NCBI GenBank assembly: GCA_026120185.1
Contig: JANUWF010003370.1
Coordinates: forward strand, 186,001-250,000
DNA from: Voacanga thouarsii
Lineage: Eukaryota; Streptophyta; Magnoliopsida; Gentianales; Apocynaceae
Length of the DNA stretch: 64,000 nucleotides
Direction of reading: 5' to 3'
Part shown: one piece after another, positions 12,346 through 24,749 of the stretch
Position numbering within the stretch: the stretch's first letter is position 1
Layout: the number at the start of each line of letters is the position of its first letter
Notes under the pieces: generated by a model
Seen by the model: the letters and a program-made list of their open reading frames with translations, nothing else
Databases searched by the model: none
What the model was told of the DNA's origin: nothing
Program-made: the position numbers and the translations under genes

Positions 12346-12350
12346 CCATA

Positions 12351-13413
12351 TAATACGATCCACAAAAGCCTCTTAGAAATTAAGAATAAACACTCAAGAG
12401 TTAGTCACTTAACTCTCTACCGAACTCACAAACATAAGAACACTAGATGAAAAATATACCTAACACCCTTGGAAAATAGTAAATCTAGCCTACTTCAAAG
12501 ACATCTTAACACTCTAATCTAACAAGAGATTAGAATATCAAGGATAGAACTTTGAAGGCACCTAAACTTGAACCTAATAAGAACCATAGAAGGATTTGGA
12601 ATTTAGGACCTATATTGGAGAAGAAGCTATAGATTATCCCTTAAACTCTATAGACAAGATCAAATGTGAGATTAAGCCTTTTAATTTGGTCTTGATGATT
12701 ATAGGAATTACCCAAGAAGATCACTCTCAAACTCTCTCAAGAGGGAATATTTGATTACAAATGCCTAATGTTCAAAGTTTTTGTTACAAAAGATATAATA
12801 GGTATTTACAAGCCCTTACTTGCTCTAACTAATTAATTAGCTAAACATTTTCAAACCCTAAAATGTAGTACAATCCGTGAACAATAAAACATCAAAACAA
12901 AATCAAAACCAAGAAAAATAAAGCAGAATCTTGCTTTTGCCAATGATAAGCCGATGATGGCTTAGATGTCCAAGCTAAGGCCAGTTTGCCTCTGTGCAAA
13001 CCGGTTCTTGGCAGCACAAGCCAGCACTTGTTTTTGTGCTAGTCACTCTTAGCTTCATTTTCCTTCCTTTTCTCTTGCTATTTTACAACACAAATCTTAT
13101 TCTTGACCTCTAATATTATCTTGGTTGTTTCAATGATATTTCAAATAGTTTTGATGCCAAGCTTATTTTTTCTTGATGCATTCTTGGTTTACAATACATT
13201 TTTATCTCTCTTGATGTCTCATCCTTGGTTATGTATTTGCTTGAACTTCCACAAGGATTGTTGTCTTCTTTGTACACCATTTGGCCCTTCTTTTTCAATC
13301 AACTTCTTTGTAAATCTCTTAGTCCTTGGTTTATCAAACTTGTTGGCTTGAAGTCCCCTTTGAAACCTCTTGAAAATTGACTTTATCCAAGGTGCATAAG
13401 TTGAGATTTGATC
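12351..13413 (-). repeat. Gyp-3 3' LTR, about 1.06 kb
   Basis: Bases 12351-12590 align with 61382-61590, the right LTR start of the same element. The terminal TG has become TA here (TAATACGATCC versus TGATATGATCC). The other end, near 13413, is set by a polypurine tract on the minus strand; the exact base is uncertain by a few positions. The general layout resembles the Gyp-1 LTR. Plus-strand ORF 13103-13351 inside it has no recognisable domain. Confidence 0.75.
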
Positions 13414-14488
13414 GTTCTTCCCCCTTTTTTGGATTGAACTTTAGGTTTGGGGTGATTCTTATCATTTTTCCTTTCTTGAAAAGAATTTTTCCTCAAATCA
13501 ATACCTACGAAGCATTTCAAACAAAAATAATGTTGTGTCGGTAAAATGTCATGCTTTTGTTCCTCACCAACCTCTTTGTTTTCTCTTTTCACTACATACA
13601 TTTTCCCATAATTTTAACTCTACTCTCTTTTCTTTTCTCTCCTTCATGTTTTATTATCACTCTTTCTTTTTTTTTTTAATCTCAAATTTAAGACTCTTTG
13701 TTTATCTCCCTCTTCCTTTCTTCCCTCAATTTTTATCCCTCTCACCTTTTTTGCCTCAATTTCTTGTTCCCCTTTCTTTTGTCATTCCTTCTTCTTTCCT
13801 TTTATTTTCTCACCCATTTTTTTTGTCTCTAATTTTCTTTTTTCCACTCATTTTCTTTATCTCTCAAAATTTTTTAATCTTTCAAAACCTTACTAGGAGA
13901 TAAAGGAAGTAAAGTGATTTTTTTCCCCCCGTCTTTCTTCAAAAAGTAATTGTTTGTCTTCCCTTTATAGACCACATCTGTATCAAACATCCAAAGTCTT
14001 CCCAACAAAATGTGCCCTACATTCATAGGAAATATATCACACACACTTCATCTATATACTTTCCTATGTCAATGGTGACTTTGGCTTATTTGTTCACCGT
14101 CACCTCTCTATAATAGTTCGACCATTGAAACTTAGAAGGCTTAGGGTATTCCAAGGTTTCTATTCCCAATTCCTCCATTAACGTAGCACTAATCATATTT
14201 TTACAACTTCCTCCCTTCGATAAGGATATTACACGGCTTTTGCTTGATTAGAAACTTTAAAAGAAAATATTTTCTCTTTGCAATTCTTTTCCATCTTCCA
14301 CACCTTCACAAGCATCCTTAACCTTTATTGCTACTCCAATCAATAAGCAAATTAGTTCAATCACAAAATTTCCCTTTGATATGTACCTCTTCTATAAACA
14401 TACCACTCAAAGCTTTACCGCCTTCTTCCCCACCGGATGAGATGTCACATTGTTCATTGATGTATACTCTCTTCTTATTTGGACATTC
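13383..14488 (-). pseudogene. pol: Gyp-3 protease remnant fused to the last codons of pol
   Basis: Near 13990-14260 the minus strand encodes a retropepsin segment close to that of Gyp-1 (GGSCKNMISATLMEELGIE, then LLGRLWMFDTDV). The catalytic Asp-Ser-Gly is damaged and lies at a frame change. Below it, 13600-13900 is an extremely Glu/Lys-rich linker, as in Gyp-1. It runs at 13383-13601 directly into DLRKNSFQERKND, which matches the extreme C-terminus of pol in related elements, followed by the polypurine tract. RT, RNase H and integrase are therefore deleted. Near 14450-14488 lies the half-knuckle end cut by Gyp-2. Confidence 0.75.
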
Positions 14489-14493
14489 TTGGA
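14489..14493. repeat. Left target-site duplication of Gyp-2 (TGGAA)
   Basis: TGGAA lies directly before the Gyp-2 LTR and is repeated exactly at 52614-52618. Joining the flanks restores a gypsy zinc-knuckle coding stretch similar to Gyp-1 near 32645-32720. Confidence 0.9.
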
Positions 14494-14713
14494 ATGTTAC
14501 ACCCTATCCTAAATGCCCTAAGATATGGGAAAGGGGATATATAAACCATATAGTATGAGCATTTGTGCATATAGACATATTTGGCATGGCATGAATGAAT
14601 TTGTTTAAGTATGATTGTGGAAGAATTGTTGTGCTTAGGGATGTTTGAGAAATGCTATATGAAATAAAGATGGAAAGAATATTCTAGCATAGAACTATTA
14701 ATTGGGGAAGAAT

Positions 14714-14753
14714 ATGTGTGTGTGTGTGTGTAAATAAATAAATAAATAAATAA

Positions 14754-14797
<44 letters not shown>
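14714..14797. repeat. Compound microsatellite (TG)n(AAAT)n(TA)n
   Basis: Three simple repeats follow each other without interruption: TG to about 14731, AAAT-type to about 14760, then TA to about 14796. Confidence 0.95.
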
Positions 14798-14801
<4 letters not shown>

Positions 14802-14916
14802 AAATATAGCACACTCTAAATTGTGTGCTCAATTACTAGGTAGCAGTTAATTAAAAAAAAAATCTAGGTAACTATTTACTAATTGTTAAATAAATACATA
14901 CATCCATACATAAATA

Positions 14917-15026
14917 CACACACACACACACACACACACATTAAATACTCATTATATATTTATTTTAATTTAGGTAACTATTTACTAGTTGTTAAATAAT
15001 TATATATATATATATATATATATATA
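14917..15026. repeat. (AC)12 and (TA)n microsatellites
   Basis: An AC run lies at about 14917-14940 and a TA run at about 14999-15026. The 60 bp between them repeats part of the sequence just upstream (AGGTAACTATTTACTA), so a local duplication is likely. Confidence 0.9.
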
Positions 15027-15142
15027 ATAAATTGGTGTATTTGCTATGTATTTATTAAATACTCATTATATGTTTATTTTATTTATTTCCTTATGTATTA
15101 ATTTAGGAAATATTCAAATATTAGTTTAGCAAGACTTTCCTC

Positions 15143-15210
<68 letters not shown>
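15143..15210. repeat. (TTA)22 microsatellite
   Basis: A perfect trinucleotide run of about 68 bp lies in the Gyp-2 5' LTR. Confidence 0.97.
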
Positions 15211-17955
15211 TGGAGAAAAATTAGATTTCCTTAATTTAAATATTTATTTTAGCTAGGGAAATATTTTGAGGGAATTGATAGGCTTCTGGAAGCCTAGTAG
15301 CCACCACTTAGGGATAGGAAAAATGGAACAAAACCCAATTCTTGTGTATTTGGAAAATTAACTTGAAGGGGATTTATTATTTCTAATCCTTTAATTGTTA
15401 TAAAAAAATTAGAGAATATTTTTTTCCTATTTTGTCTCCTCTAAGATTATGACTAAATAATTAAGGGAAGGTTTTTATTGGTTAAAACCTAGAGAAAAAT
15501 AAGATTTAATTCTTATTAAATCTTATTTTTCTTCTATTTCCTAAATCTAATATAATTCACCTATAAAAGCCTATTTAAACTAGATTTTTGAACCCTAAAA
15601 ATCCCCAGAAACCATCCCACACACTCTCTCCCCCTAGTACATGAAATCCTCTCATCTTTTGCCAAAGTTTAATTATATTTTTTATTACGGAGAATTTCTG
15701 CACAAAATCACAACTTTGGAGCACCATTCTTGGATCAATTTGTTGACATTATTAGTGGTAACAAAAGTTAGGAGACACCCACTTGTCCCTTTAAGGTTGT
15801 TCAAATTATGCGTAACAAGAAGTAATGACCAACGTCGTTTATTTTCCTTGATTTTTTTGTTGCCACCATTATAAAAGAAAAATCTGGGTTTTATGGTTTT
15901 AAACATTGTAACATGTGTTCCTTGATTTAAAGTTTATGATTATCATTTAAGCATGCTTAGACATTAAAAAGGAAACCATCTTTCAAAAGAATTTTATAAA
16001 AGAAAGCACTTTTACCCTTTATCCATGAAAACTGGAAATTTCGTGATGATATGTTAGTTGTCGAATTCAAGGCAAAATAAAATAGCAAAGTGATTTATTA
16101 TGGTAAGGACTTTTGATATAGTAATCTAGACCTGTTTAGAGTATGTTTTATGTTAGAAATCATGCAAGAAAACTGGGACATAACCAAACAATTTTTGAAA
16201 AAACTGAAGGGACAAAGTGCCTTGTTTCTGTTGTACAGTCAGTTTGATGCTATTATTTCAGTGTGATAAAGTCTGAATTTAATAAAGGTCAAAACATAGA
16301 AAATGTAGCTTTATGTGTGTAAATGCTAACAGTAAATGTTTAGACTTTTCTGATGTGGGAATTAAAAGTTAAGATTTTTTCTTTTAGACTAGTGTGTGTT
16401 GGGCATAATACTCCTGTAGCGAAAAATAATTTTTAGTGCAAATAAACTCAAGTTTTTATCCAACGCCACTTATATTCTATTCTATATGAGTTTAGGTATG
16501 TATCTATAATAATTGAAGCCAATCCGAGGTATTTTTATATGTATTATACTATTAGGAAAGAAAGGATAGCTTGCTGAAAATTGTGATCAACCTAAGAATT
16601 TCTAAGGTAACTCCATATTATTAATTTTTATCCATCTTCAGGTGTAATAATTATAAGTGTTGGCACTTAGGGATGTAGTAAAAGATTGAATAATGATTTA
16701 TTTGAAGCCTTGTTGGCTGTGTGTGAATAGGAAACTAATTGTATAAGGAATACGATTTTCTAAAATACTAGGAGTAGGTTGTGACTTATTTGTTTTATAA
16801 TTTTTAGACTTGGAAGGAGGTTAAAGGTAAGGATCCACTCATTGGGATTAAGAAATTAATTTGCTATACCAAGGTAAGTTCTTGCATTAAAACTGTTTGT
16901 GAAATATAGCAATTGCAATATTGTCAAGTATTACGTTTTGCTATTGGAAACACGAGTTTTGTATTAAAATATTTGGTAAGGCTAGTTTTCTTACTCTGTT
17001 TCAACTCACATATTGATTTCTTAAACAAAAGAGATTTGAAACAATTAGCTTAACTTTTTGTACTGAATAATTTAATTAGTGTTTTCCGAGCCGTTGCTAG
17101 ATATTTTCTTTTTGATTACTACTTGATGCTAATGAGTTTCCTTGAATGCAAAAATATTGAGTACTCAATAAGGGTTGGCTACTATCACTAGCCTAAGAAG
17201 GACTTGCTTTCTGGTAGGTAGCCACTTCCGAGAGGTGAATTCGTTTTTTATTAGACGACAATGGTAGGGAGTCAGGTCAGTCTGATTAGCAATAAGTTCC
17301 AAGTGTGACTATACTTCTCCAAAATATACAATCGGTAAGTTAGAGGGGTTTAGGAGAAGGAGTATCCCCACCCATGGGCTGATCACCCACTGTAATGTGA
17401 TGTAAGGTTTCACAGTACAGGGTCATGATTCTAGGTTTTATGACTCAGGAGTATAGTACAGGGTTTCATAGTCCACTTTATTATTGAGTAATTGATTTTC
17501 TTGAAATAAAGTTATTTATTGAGAATGTAAATTGAAAACGCCACTCTTGTGTTTAAAAACTGTTGATTATGATTGCAATTGCATTTTTGGTATTTCAAAA
17601 TGTATATCATCAAATTGTTACAAATGAATATTATCACACACAGGATTTATTGAGAAATTTATTTATCATATTATTTGTGCATGTTTTCAAGTCACAGGCA
17701 CTATTGATAAGGCTGACCTTAGAGTTTAAGATCCTGTACTTTACATTTTGGTTGTTTTACTTAGAGACAATGTTTTGTCATTCTTTGTTTTGAGACTTTG
17801 TATAAGTTTTCTTGAACTATGATACATTTAAGTTTTAGATAACATATTTCTTTGGGTGAGTTATCTATTTACCTCATTATAAAGGCCCATTTTTCCTTTG
17901 GACGGGGTGACATCCTCGTCCTTTTTGGATTACGTATGTAGTGGGATATCACAAG

Positions 17956-19943
17956 TGTTGGGAATATGCCCTCTTAGACTAGTTTTCTGATGAAAATATC
18001 GAATGTGTTAATAAAAGAATTTATTTTTCGAAAATTTTTTGTGAAATAATTTTCTTTATTTGTGTGCAATTTCGTTTGGAACAGACCCATTGTGTTTGAA
18101 TAAGTGATCCATGTGAATGGAGGTCTTTCACAGTAAGGTATGGATTATGGGTTATTTAAACACATAAACAGTTGTTCTTAACCGATTGATGAGAATGGGA
18201 ATCTCATCATGTTTAGGTTATTATGTTATGAATTCCAAATGGGGAAGGGCTTATCTTTAGCCAGTGAGTAGTCCACTCACTTCATGACATAAGCGTATTT
18301 TGAATATGTAGAACAGGACCTGTAGTAGTGGTTTCTAAAAAGTACTATATGGTAGAAACCTACTGCTACAGTGTGGACTAGTACTCTATGACTTAAGTAT
18401 GAGTTGGTGGTCTGGCGAAGTTGGAAGCATATGCTTTGATATACTATAGTTGAGATTCTATCGGAAGGCCAATAAACTTGTATGTTGGGTATGCGTGACT
18501 AGTTAGTTAAGATAGACTTGTATAAGATAGTTTTTACAATATATCGCCCCTTGTGGTTGTTCGAATGATCTAAATATCCAGGGTCCTGGGAAACGTGACT
18601 TGGATGTTTGTTTTAAGGTCGCTCCCTTGGAAAGCGGAAACACTCTAGAAAGCCGTGGATCATTGGACTAGAGGCATAAGGATGGTAGATGTCTTTAGAG
18701 AGGTGTAAGTACACTTCTTCCTCTCTAAATGTACGGCGATGTGTAGAGGGGTATTTTAGTTATTTTCACTTGTAGGTCAAAGACTCTGCTAATGCAGCAT
18801 TGTCCTTGGGGTCAATATTTTCTTATGATGATATTAGAAAATATTTAAAATGTAAAATACATCTATTTATATGTTAGGGGTATTTTGGTCATTTTAATAG
18901 CCAAGGCGATGTGTCTTTTTGGTCCTCAAAGTAGCCTATAAGTCCTAATTAATTTTTGGGTTGAGAAAATGATCTCAGTTGAGAGAGTTGTATTTTATTC
19001 GGGAAATCTAATTTATTATTGGATTGGAATAAAATAAATGGAGAGAAATTTGTTATCTGGTTTAATGGGTTAATTAATTATTCAGGGCCTGAGTCCAGTT
19101 TGAATAATTAGAAAAGTAAACGGGACTTAAATTAGAAGAAAATAATTATTACTTAATTATTTATTGGGTTATTTATTTAATTAAATCCCAATAAATAAAT
19201 AATTAAAGTTTAATTATTTTTTGGTTCATTTGGGTTCATTAATTATTTGTTGGGTTATTTATTTAATCCCAAGATTATTTTGGGCTTTTTAGGTTCAAGA
19301 AAAATAATAAATATTATTTTGGCCCAATAGCCTGGATCATAGGATTTTTCCAGACACAGTTTAGAAGAGTTTAGAGTGAAACCAAAATTTATTTTGTAAA
19401 TAATATTTGGATATTAAATCCCGAAAATATTATTTTGATTAAAATAATTATTTTTAGTTTCATGACTCTTGGCTTTTTGTGTGGAAAAATAAAAGAAAAG
19501 AAAAAGAAAATGAAAGGTCTCTCTCTCGTGATTGTTTCTCTCCTGGCTTTTGGCCTTCTCCACTGGCTTTTGTTTTTAATAGAAGAAAGCCAACATAGAG
19601 AATGGCTAGTGAGCAGGAAAAATGGCTGATCATTTTTCCCTTCAACCCTTCGTTGCACACCAAACAGAAATTAGGTGTGGTCATATTCCGTGAGCCGGAA
19701 AGCCAAGCATGCACTGGAGTATTCATCTCCACCGGAGGAAGAATTCAAGGAAGCTGCACTGGAAGTTCATCCCAAGGATGATGAAGAAAGCTGTTTTCTG
19801 GATTCAAGCAATGATCTTCAAAATTTTAAGGCTCCAACAGGTATGTTTTTATCCTACCATGCTATGCCAATACTCTGTTTAATGTTCATGATTCTCCATT
19901 TTCGTCCACTGAAGTATGCTCTGTAAATTTTCAAATTCTTTCA
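17956..19943 (+). repeat. Cop-C 5' LTR, about 1988 bp
   Basis: It starts TGTTGGGAATATGCC and ends TTCA two bases before the primer binding site. Bases 17956 to about 18930 align closely with 25278-26252. ORFs inside it (19389-19926, both strands) overlap each other and show no domain. Confidence 0.9.
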
Positions 19944-19945
19944 AG

Positions 19946-19957
19946 TGGTATCAGAGC
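19946..19957 (+). other. Cop-C primer binding site, initiator tRNA-Met type
   Basis: TGGTATCAGAGC lies two bases after the LTR end. Confidence 0.95.
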
Positions 19958-21727
19958 ATGAATTTGATTGGCTTAGGAAGCATGTTAGTTAATAAAAATA
20001 GAGAAGAACATTGTTTGGAGCTTAAATATGTGATCTTTCGCTATTTATGGTATGGGATGAGCTTTCTGCAATTTTCAGAAACTCTCTGTAAATTTTTGCT
20101 TTGATGAGTTTGGATCGTGTAAACCCAATTTAAATGGGTATAGGCGGTTGTTGTTTTGGTTTGGATGAGTTTTTGTAATGAAAAATGTCCAAAGAAGCCA
20201 AAGGAAGCAACCCAGAGAGAAAACGGAGAAGAATTGCAGAAGAATTTCGCTGAAGAAGATGAAGTTACTATTCATAAGCCGCCGGTGGAGCCGAGCCGAG
20301 CCTTGAGCCGAGCCGCCATCCGTTTCTGTGTCTGGAGCCACTGTCCGCGAGCCGAGGAAGCCAAGCTAATCTCCTTTGATTTGAAGCCGATTTTGCAATT
20401 GCAACTTCAAATTCGCGCGGGTCGGGCGCCAGAAAACGGGCTAACATGTGGATCCTTAGCAGGTCAACGGCTGAGACGAAATGGGTGCGGGTGGGCGCGG
20501 GTTCCGGTTGGCGGGTTGCTAAGGATGGTGATCCAGTGCGTACGGTTCACCGGAGCCGCGGTGAACCGCAGTGCATGCGGGCGCGGATTCGGTGCACGTG
20601 GACCGCCAGTCAAAAAAAGATTTTTTTTTTTAAATTTTAGGTCCCATACCAAGCGAAGTTAATATTTTTGCAATAGTTTATATTCTTGGAATATATTTGC
20701 ATGAAAAATATTAGTAAAGGATTTTAGGATTAAACAAGATAATTAATTAATTAATTAATGTGTTTAATTCTATTATTTGGACACATAGGTTTAAAAATAG
20801 AAAAGCATGAAAACATTTACTGTTTTCTGGCATGCTATTTATTTTGTGTACCTGTGTGCGCAGTTTCTCAAAGACCAAAGTCTTGGGGAATATTTATGCA
20901 AGGAAAACATTTTTCTTTAAAAAATTAAATGGTTATTTTAACTTGAACAAAAATTAATCCTTAGATATTTTCTCAAAAGATTGAATCCTTGACAAAGAAA
21001 ATATGTTGGATTTAGATATTTTTGTAAGTTAAAATAGAAAGCTATTTTATTTTATTTTGCATAAGAAAATTGTTTTGTTAAGTAAAATTGAGACCAAAGT
21101 CTTGGAAAAGTTTTAATTGGAAAATTTTGAAATCGTTAAGTTTTAACTTAAATAAAATTAATCTATGGATAAATTCTCTCAAAGGATATAATCCTTGGCA
21201 TTGATATTTTAATGGACGTGGATATTTTATTTTTAAGTCAAAGGAGAACTTAATGGAAGTTTCAAAATGATATTTTTCCAGAAAACTTTATTTTAAAAGA
21301 TTAAGTGGGAGAGGGGTTCCAACGGCCCCACGGCTTTCATCACGGTCCTCATTAGAGATCATGGGTCCCCTCGCATCACCCTGGGAGTGAACCCTTATAG
21401 GATGGGGATACCACAAGGATCTAGATCTAATGGAAGGATGTAATTGATAATTCGGGACACGTACTATAATCGGCCAACCCACGTTAGAGGTTATAGTGCA
21501 AGGAATGTCCATAGGAAATGAGAGGAAATGGCCATCCCACAATGGAGTTATTCTCTAGATCATTACCTAGAAGGGAAATTAATTTGTGATGATTATTACA
21601 CTTAGCTTAGGGAACTGTTAATCTTCCAAAGAAGCTATGTTAGTTTTCCTAAGAGCCAAAATAATTTTTTCACACAAATTTATTTTCACAAACTATATCC
21701 TTTCTTTTATTTTTCATTTTTTCAGAA
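19958..21727 (+). other. Cop-C leader with a GC-rich island and a diverged tandem repeat
   Basis: About 1.77 kb lies between the primer binding site and gag. At about 20270-20610 base composition jumps to GC-rich, with repeated GAGCCGAGCC motifs. A 168-codon open frame spans 20156-20662 but has no recognisable domain. It may be chance, or captured host sequence. From 20870 to 21270 a segment with GACCAAAGTCTTGG and a downstream AATCCTTG motif occurs twice about 215 bp apart. Confidence 0.6.
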
Positions 21728-22490
21728 ATGGTGGGAGGTTCTTTTAGTTTTTTGGCCGTTATTCTCCGTGAGAATAAGTTAACGGGACCAAACTATTTGG
21801 ATTGAAAGAGGAACCTAGACATAATACTCACAGCCGTGGAGTATAAGTATGTCCTTTTTTCGAGACCTACCCTGTAATCGGGATGGTTCCTTCGACAATA
21901 GAGCGAGAAGCTGTGAAAGTATGGAAGAAGGCTAATGAAATGACACGTTGCTATATACTAATCTCCATGTCCAATGTGCTCCATTCTAAATACGAGCATA
22001 TAGCTTTTGCGTATGACATTAGTCATTCATTGGCCACTATGTTCACGGATAAGAGCCGACCCGCAAGGCAGGAGGTTCTTTGAGGGAGCATCAGTCAGGG
22101 AGCATATGCTCAAGATGATTGCTGCTTTTGAGGAGGCAGAAATCTTAGGGGCTATCATTGACCCCGAGAGCCAAGTGGATATGGTTCTCGAGTATCTACC
22201 AGGTTCTTTTACTCAGTTCAAACTAAATTACAATATGAGTTTGACTGAGTTGATGAAGGAAATTCAGATGGCAGAGAAGGTCATGAAGCCACATTCAATG
22301 GCCATGATTGCTAAGGCTTCTTCCTCAAGAACTGGATCTAAACCCAGAAAGTTCAAAAAGAAGAAGGAAAACGCAGTAACCCAGCCCAAGACCCAGTCCA
22401 AAGACAAAGCAAAGGGCAAGTACTTCATATACGGGAAGGAGGAATACTGGAAAAAGGAGTGTCCAGATCTTCAATCCAAGAAACACCGTA
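21728..22490 (+). pseudogene. gag: Cop-C gag (broken)
   Basis: The ATG at 21728 starts a copia Gag: MVGGSFSF, then LTGPNYLD with a stop where the next Trp is expected. The frames 21883-22083 and 22007-22606 continue it with KKANEMTRCYILISMSN and the helical LEYLPGSFTQFKLNYN part. The knuckle near 22420-22465 reads YFIYGKEEYWKKEC. Only the last Cys of the CCHC set remains, so RNA binding by this domain would be lost. At least one stop and one frameshift interrupt the gene. Confidence 0.87.
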
Positions 22491-22980
22491 CATGTAATGT
22501 TCTCTATCTAGAGTATATATCAATGGTTGGATCAACTTCACTTGGATTGTTGATTCAGGAGCCACTAATCATATCTGTAACTCTTTTCAGGGGTTTAGAA
22601 AGATAAGAAGACTCAAGAAGGGTAAACATGGATTACGTGTGGAAATGGAGAACAAGTCTGGGCCTTTGCAGTGGGAGAGCTGGATCTTGTTTTGATTGTA
22701 ATAATAAAGTGGTTTTAATAGATATTTTATATGTACCTGGTTTTTGTCAGAATTTGATTTTAGTTGCAAAACATATAAATCAAGGATATTCTGAATATTT
22801 CCATTTTGGTATTTCTATCAGTAGAAAAGGAGAAATGTTATGTACTAGGCACATGTATGGAAATCTATTCTATTTAAACACTATTAACAATCAATCAAAT
22901 AACGCTCAATTTAAACCTTTAACTAAGAAGAGAAAACCAATATCAATGACTCATATCTTTGGCATTTGTGGTTGGGTCAC
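22491..22980 (+). pseudogene. pol: Cop-C protease (broken)
   Basis: WIVDSGATNHICN is readable at about 22542-22580, with an intact DSGA active site, in a frame different from the surrounding open stretches. The segment 22628-23008 continues with VVLIDILYVPGFCQNLI and ends in the part leading to integrase. The frame change around the active site breaks the protein. Confidence 0.82.
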
Positions 22981-24005
22981 ATCAACTCAACCAGGATTCA
23001 GAGGCTAATCCATGATGGGCTTTTGGGCACATTGAGATTAGAAAATTGGCCTCAGTGTGAATCTAGCCTAATGGGAAAGATGACCAAAAGGTCTTTTATC
23101 CTTAAAGAGGATAGAGCCAATGAGGTATTGAGTTTTGTTCACACTGATGTGTGTGGTCCCATGTCTACACCAGCTAGAGGAGGTTTTTGAGTCCTTCATT
23201 ACTTTCACGGATGATTGTACAAGATTTGGTTACGTTTACCTGATGAGATGCGAGTTTGACTTTTTTGACAAGTTCAAGGAGTTTAAGGCTGAAGTGGAGT
23301 ATCGGACAGGTAAATTAATCAAGACCTTACGAACGGATCGTGGTGGAGAGTACCTCCTAGGTGAATTCAAGGACTACATGGTGCTTCATGGGATAGTATC
23401 CCAGCTCTCTGTGCCGGGGACACCCCAGTAGAACAGAGTAGCTGAGATAAGGAATATGATATTGATGGAAATAGTCAGAAGCATGATGTCTCATGCTACT
23501 TTTCCAGTATCTTTTTGGAGATATGCCTTGGAAACAACGGTATACATTCTGAACTTAGTGCTTTCTATGTCAGTACCTAGGACTCCCTATGAGATATAGA
23601 CTGGGCGTAAGCCAAAGTCTGAATCATCTCAGGATATGGGGTTGTCCAACTTATGTCCTGATCAAGGGAGACAAGTTGGTACCAAGATCAGAATTATGCT
23701 ATTTTGTTGGGTGTCCAAAAGGAACAAAGGGTGGTTACTTTTATCATTTAAAGGAGCAGAAGGTACTGGTTTGTACCAATACTAGATACTTAAAGGATGA
23801 TCAAAGTACTTTCAGAAAAGGTTCAACTAGGTTGAAACTCGAGGAAAAGTTATCTTCGGAAGCAACTTCTTCTGACCTGATTTTGGAACAAGAAGAGGCA
23901 CAGCCTCAAGAGCCTATACACATGGTGCCTTGTCGCAGTGGGAGAGTGTCTAGAGTTCCAGATAGATGGAATAGAGAAGCTTTTGAGCTGGTCTCTGACC
24001 ATTAG
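22940..24005 (+). pseudogene. pol: Cop-C integrase (broken)
   Basis: The N-terminal zinc segment (WLGHINSTRIQRLIHDGLLG, then CESSLMGKM, where the second Cys of CxxC has become Ser) lies at 22966-23130. The core at 23135-23431 has HTDVCGPM, FTDDCTRFGYVYLM and TLRTDRGGEYL. A stop follows at the place of the QxNGVAER-type motif (near 23430). The C-terminal part at 23589-24005 has KGTKGGYFYHLKEQK and the Arg-rich linker SGRVSRVPDRW. Frameshifts separate these segments. Confidence 0.88.
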
Positions 24006-24720
24006 GAATAAGACCCCACTAGATACGAGGAGGCAATTGCTGATGCCGATGTAAATCTATGGCATAAAGTAATGAAAGCTGAGATTAAGTCTATGTACTT
24101 CAATCAGGGTTGGGATCTTGTAATTTCACCTGAAGGGATAAAACCCATTGGGTGTAAGTGGGTGTACAAGAAGAAGAGGGGACTGGATGGGAAGGTGAAA
24201 ACCTTCATAGCTAGGCTTGGTAAAAGGGTATACTAAAAAAGAAGGGATTGATTATGAGAAAACATTTTCCCTGGTAGCCATGCGTAAATCCATCCGTATC
24301 CTCCTTGCCATCGCATGTCACTATGACTACGAGATATGGCAATTAGATGTCAAGACGGCATTTTTTGAATGGACATCTTAGCGAAGACATTTATATGTCC
24401 TAACCCGAAGGTTTTATTGCTGAAGGCCAAGAACATAAGGTTTGCAAGCTTAAGAAGTTCATTTATGGATTTAAGCAAGCATCGGGTGCATGGAACATTC
24501 GTTTTTGATGAGACTGTAAATTTTTATGATTTTATTCAAAACGAGAATGAACCATGCGTGTACAAGAATCTTGAGGGGTTTAATGTGGTTTTTCTTGTCT
24601 TGTATGTGGATGACATTCTACTCATTGGATATGATGTAGGGTCATTGTTATCTACAAAGGTTTGGCTATCTAGTCAATTTAGTATGAAGGACTTGGAAGA
24701 TGCCAGTTAAATTCTTGGGA
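24006..24720 (+). pseudogene. pol: Cop-C reverse transcriptase (broken)
   Basis: The RT start (EEAIADADVNLWHKVMKAEI, GCKWVYKKKRG) lies at about 24020-24200. Small frame changes follow. The open piece 24369-24710 has FLVLYVDDILLIGYD with the YVDD catalytic box intact and SQFSMKDLEDAS. A stop follows at about 24708. Confidence 0.88.
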
Positions 24721-24749
24721 TTGGACTTCTTAGAAATAGGAAGTAGAGA

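Larger units (their letters stand above)
8224..12350 (-). mobile_element. Cop-B: old Ty1/copia relic, minus strand, both LTRs missing here
   Basis: Minus-strand fragments run in copia order: gag at about 11560-12345, protease near 11180-11240, integrase at 10190-10860, then RT and RNase H at 8224-9330. Stops are frequent throughout, so it is much older than Cop-A. Cop-A interrupts it in RNase H at 8224, and the Gyp-3 LTR begins at 12351 next to its gag start. No Cop-B LTR can be assigned in the window. Confidence 0.85.
14494..17953 (+). repeat. Gyp-2 5' LTR, 3460 bp
   Basis: It begins TGTTACACCC and ends GGGATATCACA. The last 1.6 kb has a diverged direct copy at 50976-52613. Its 3' end, read in reverse, is also like the start of LTR-T1 and LTR-T2 on the plus strand (GTCGCCCCGTCCAAAGGA). 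Plus-strand short ORFs inside (15641-15874, 17563-17793) show no domain. It holds a cluster of microsatellites in 14714-15210. Confidence 0.88.

Noticed and set aside
13535..13903. Plus-strand ORF of 122 codons, hydrophobic (Phe, Leu, Ser rich), like a membrane protein
   Set aside because: It is the antisense of the Glu/Lys-rich linker after the Gyp-3 protease; pyrimidine-rich strands of such linkers always look hydrophobic.
14494..17953. Reading 14494-17953 and 50976-52613 as two separate solo LTRs
   Set aside because: The outer flanks share an exact TSD and restore a coding stretch when joined, so they are the two LTRs of one element.
19389..19926. Overlapping ORFs of 83-90 codons as host genes
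   Set aside because: They lie in the Cop-C 5' LTR, overlap on both strands and show no domain.
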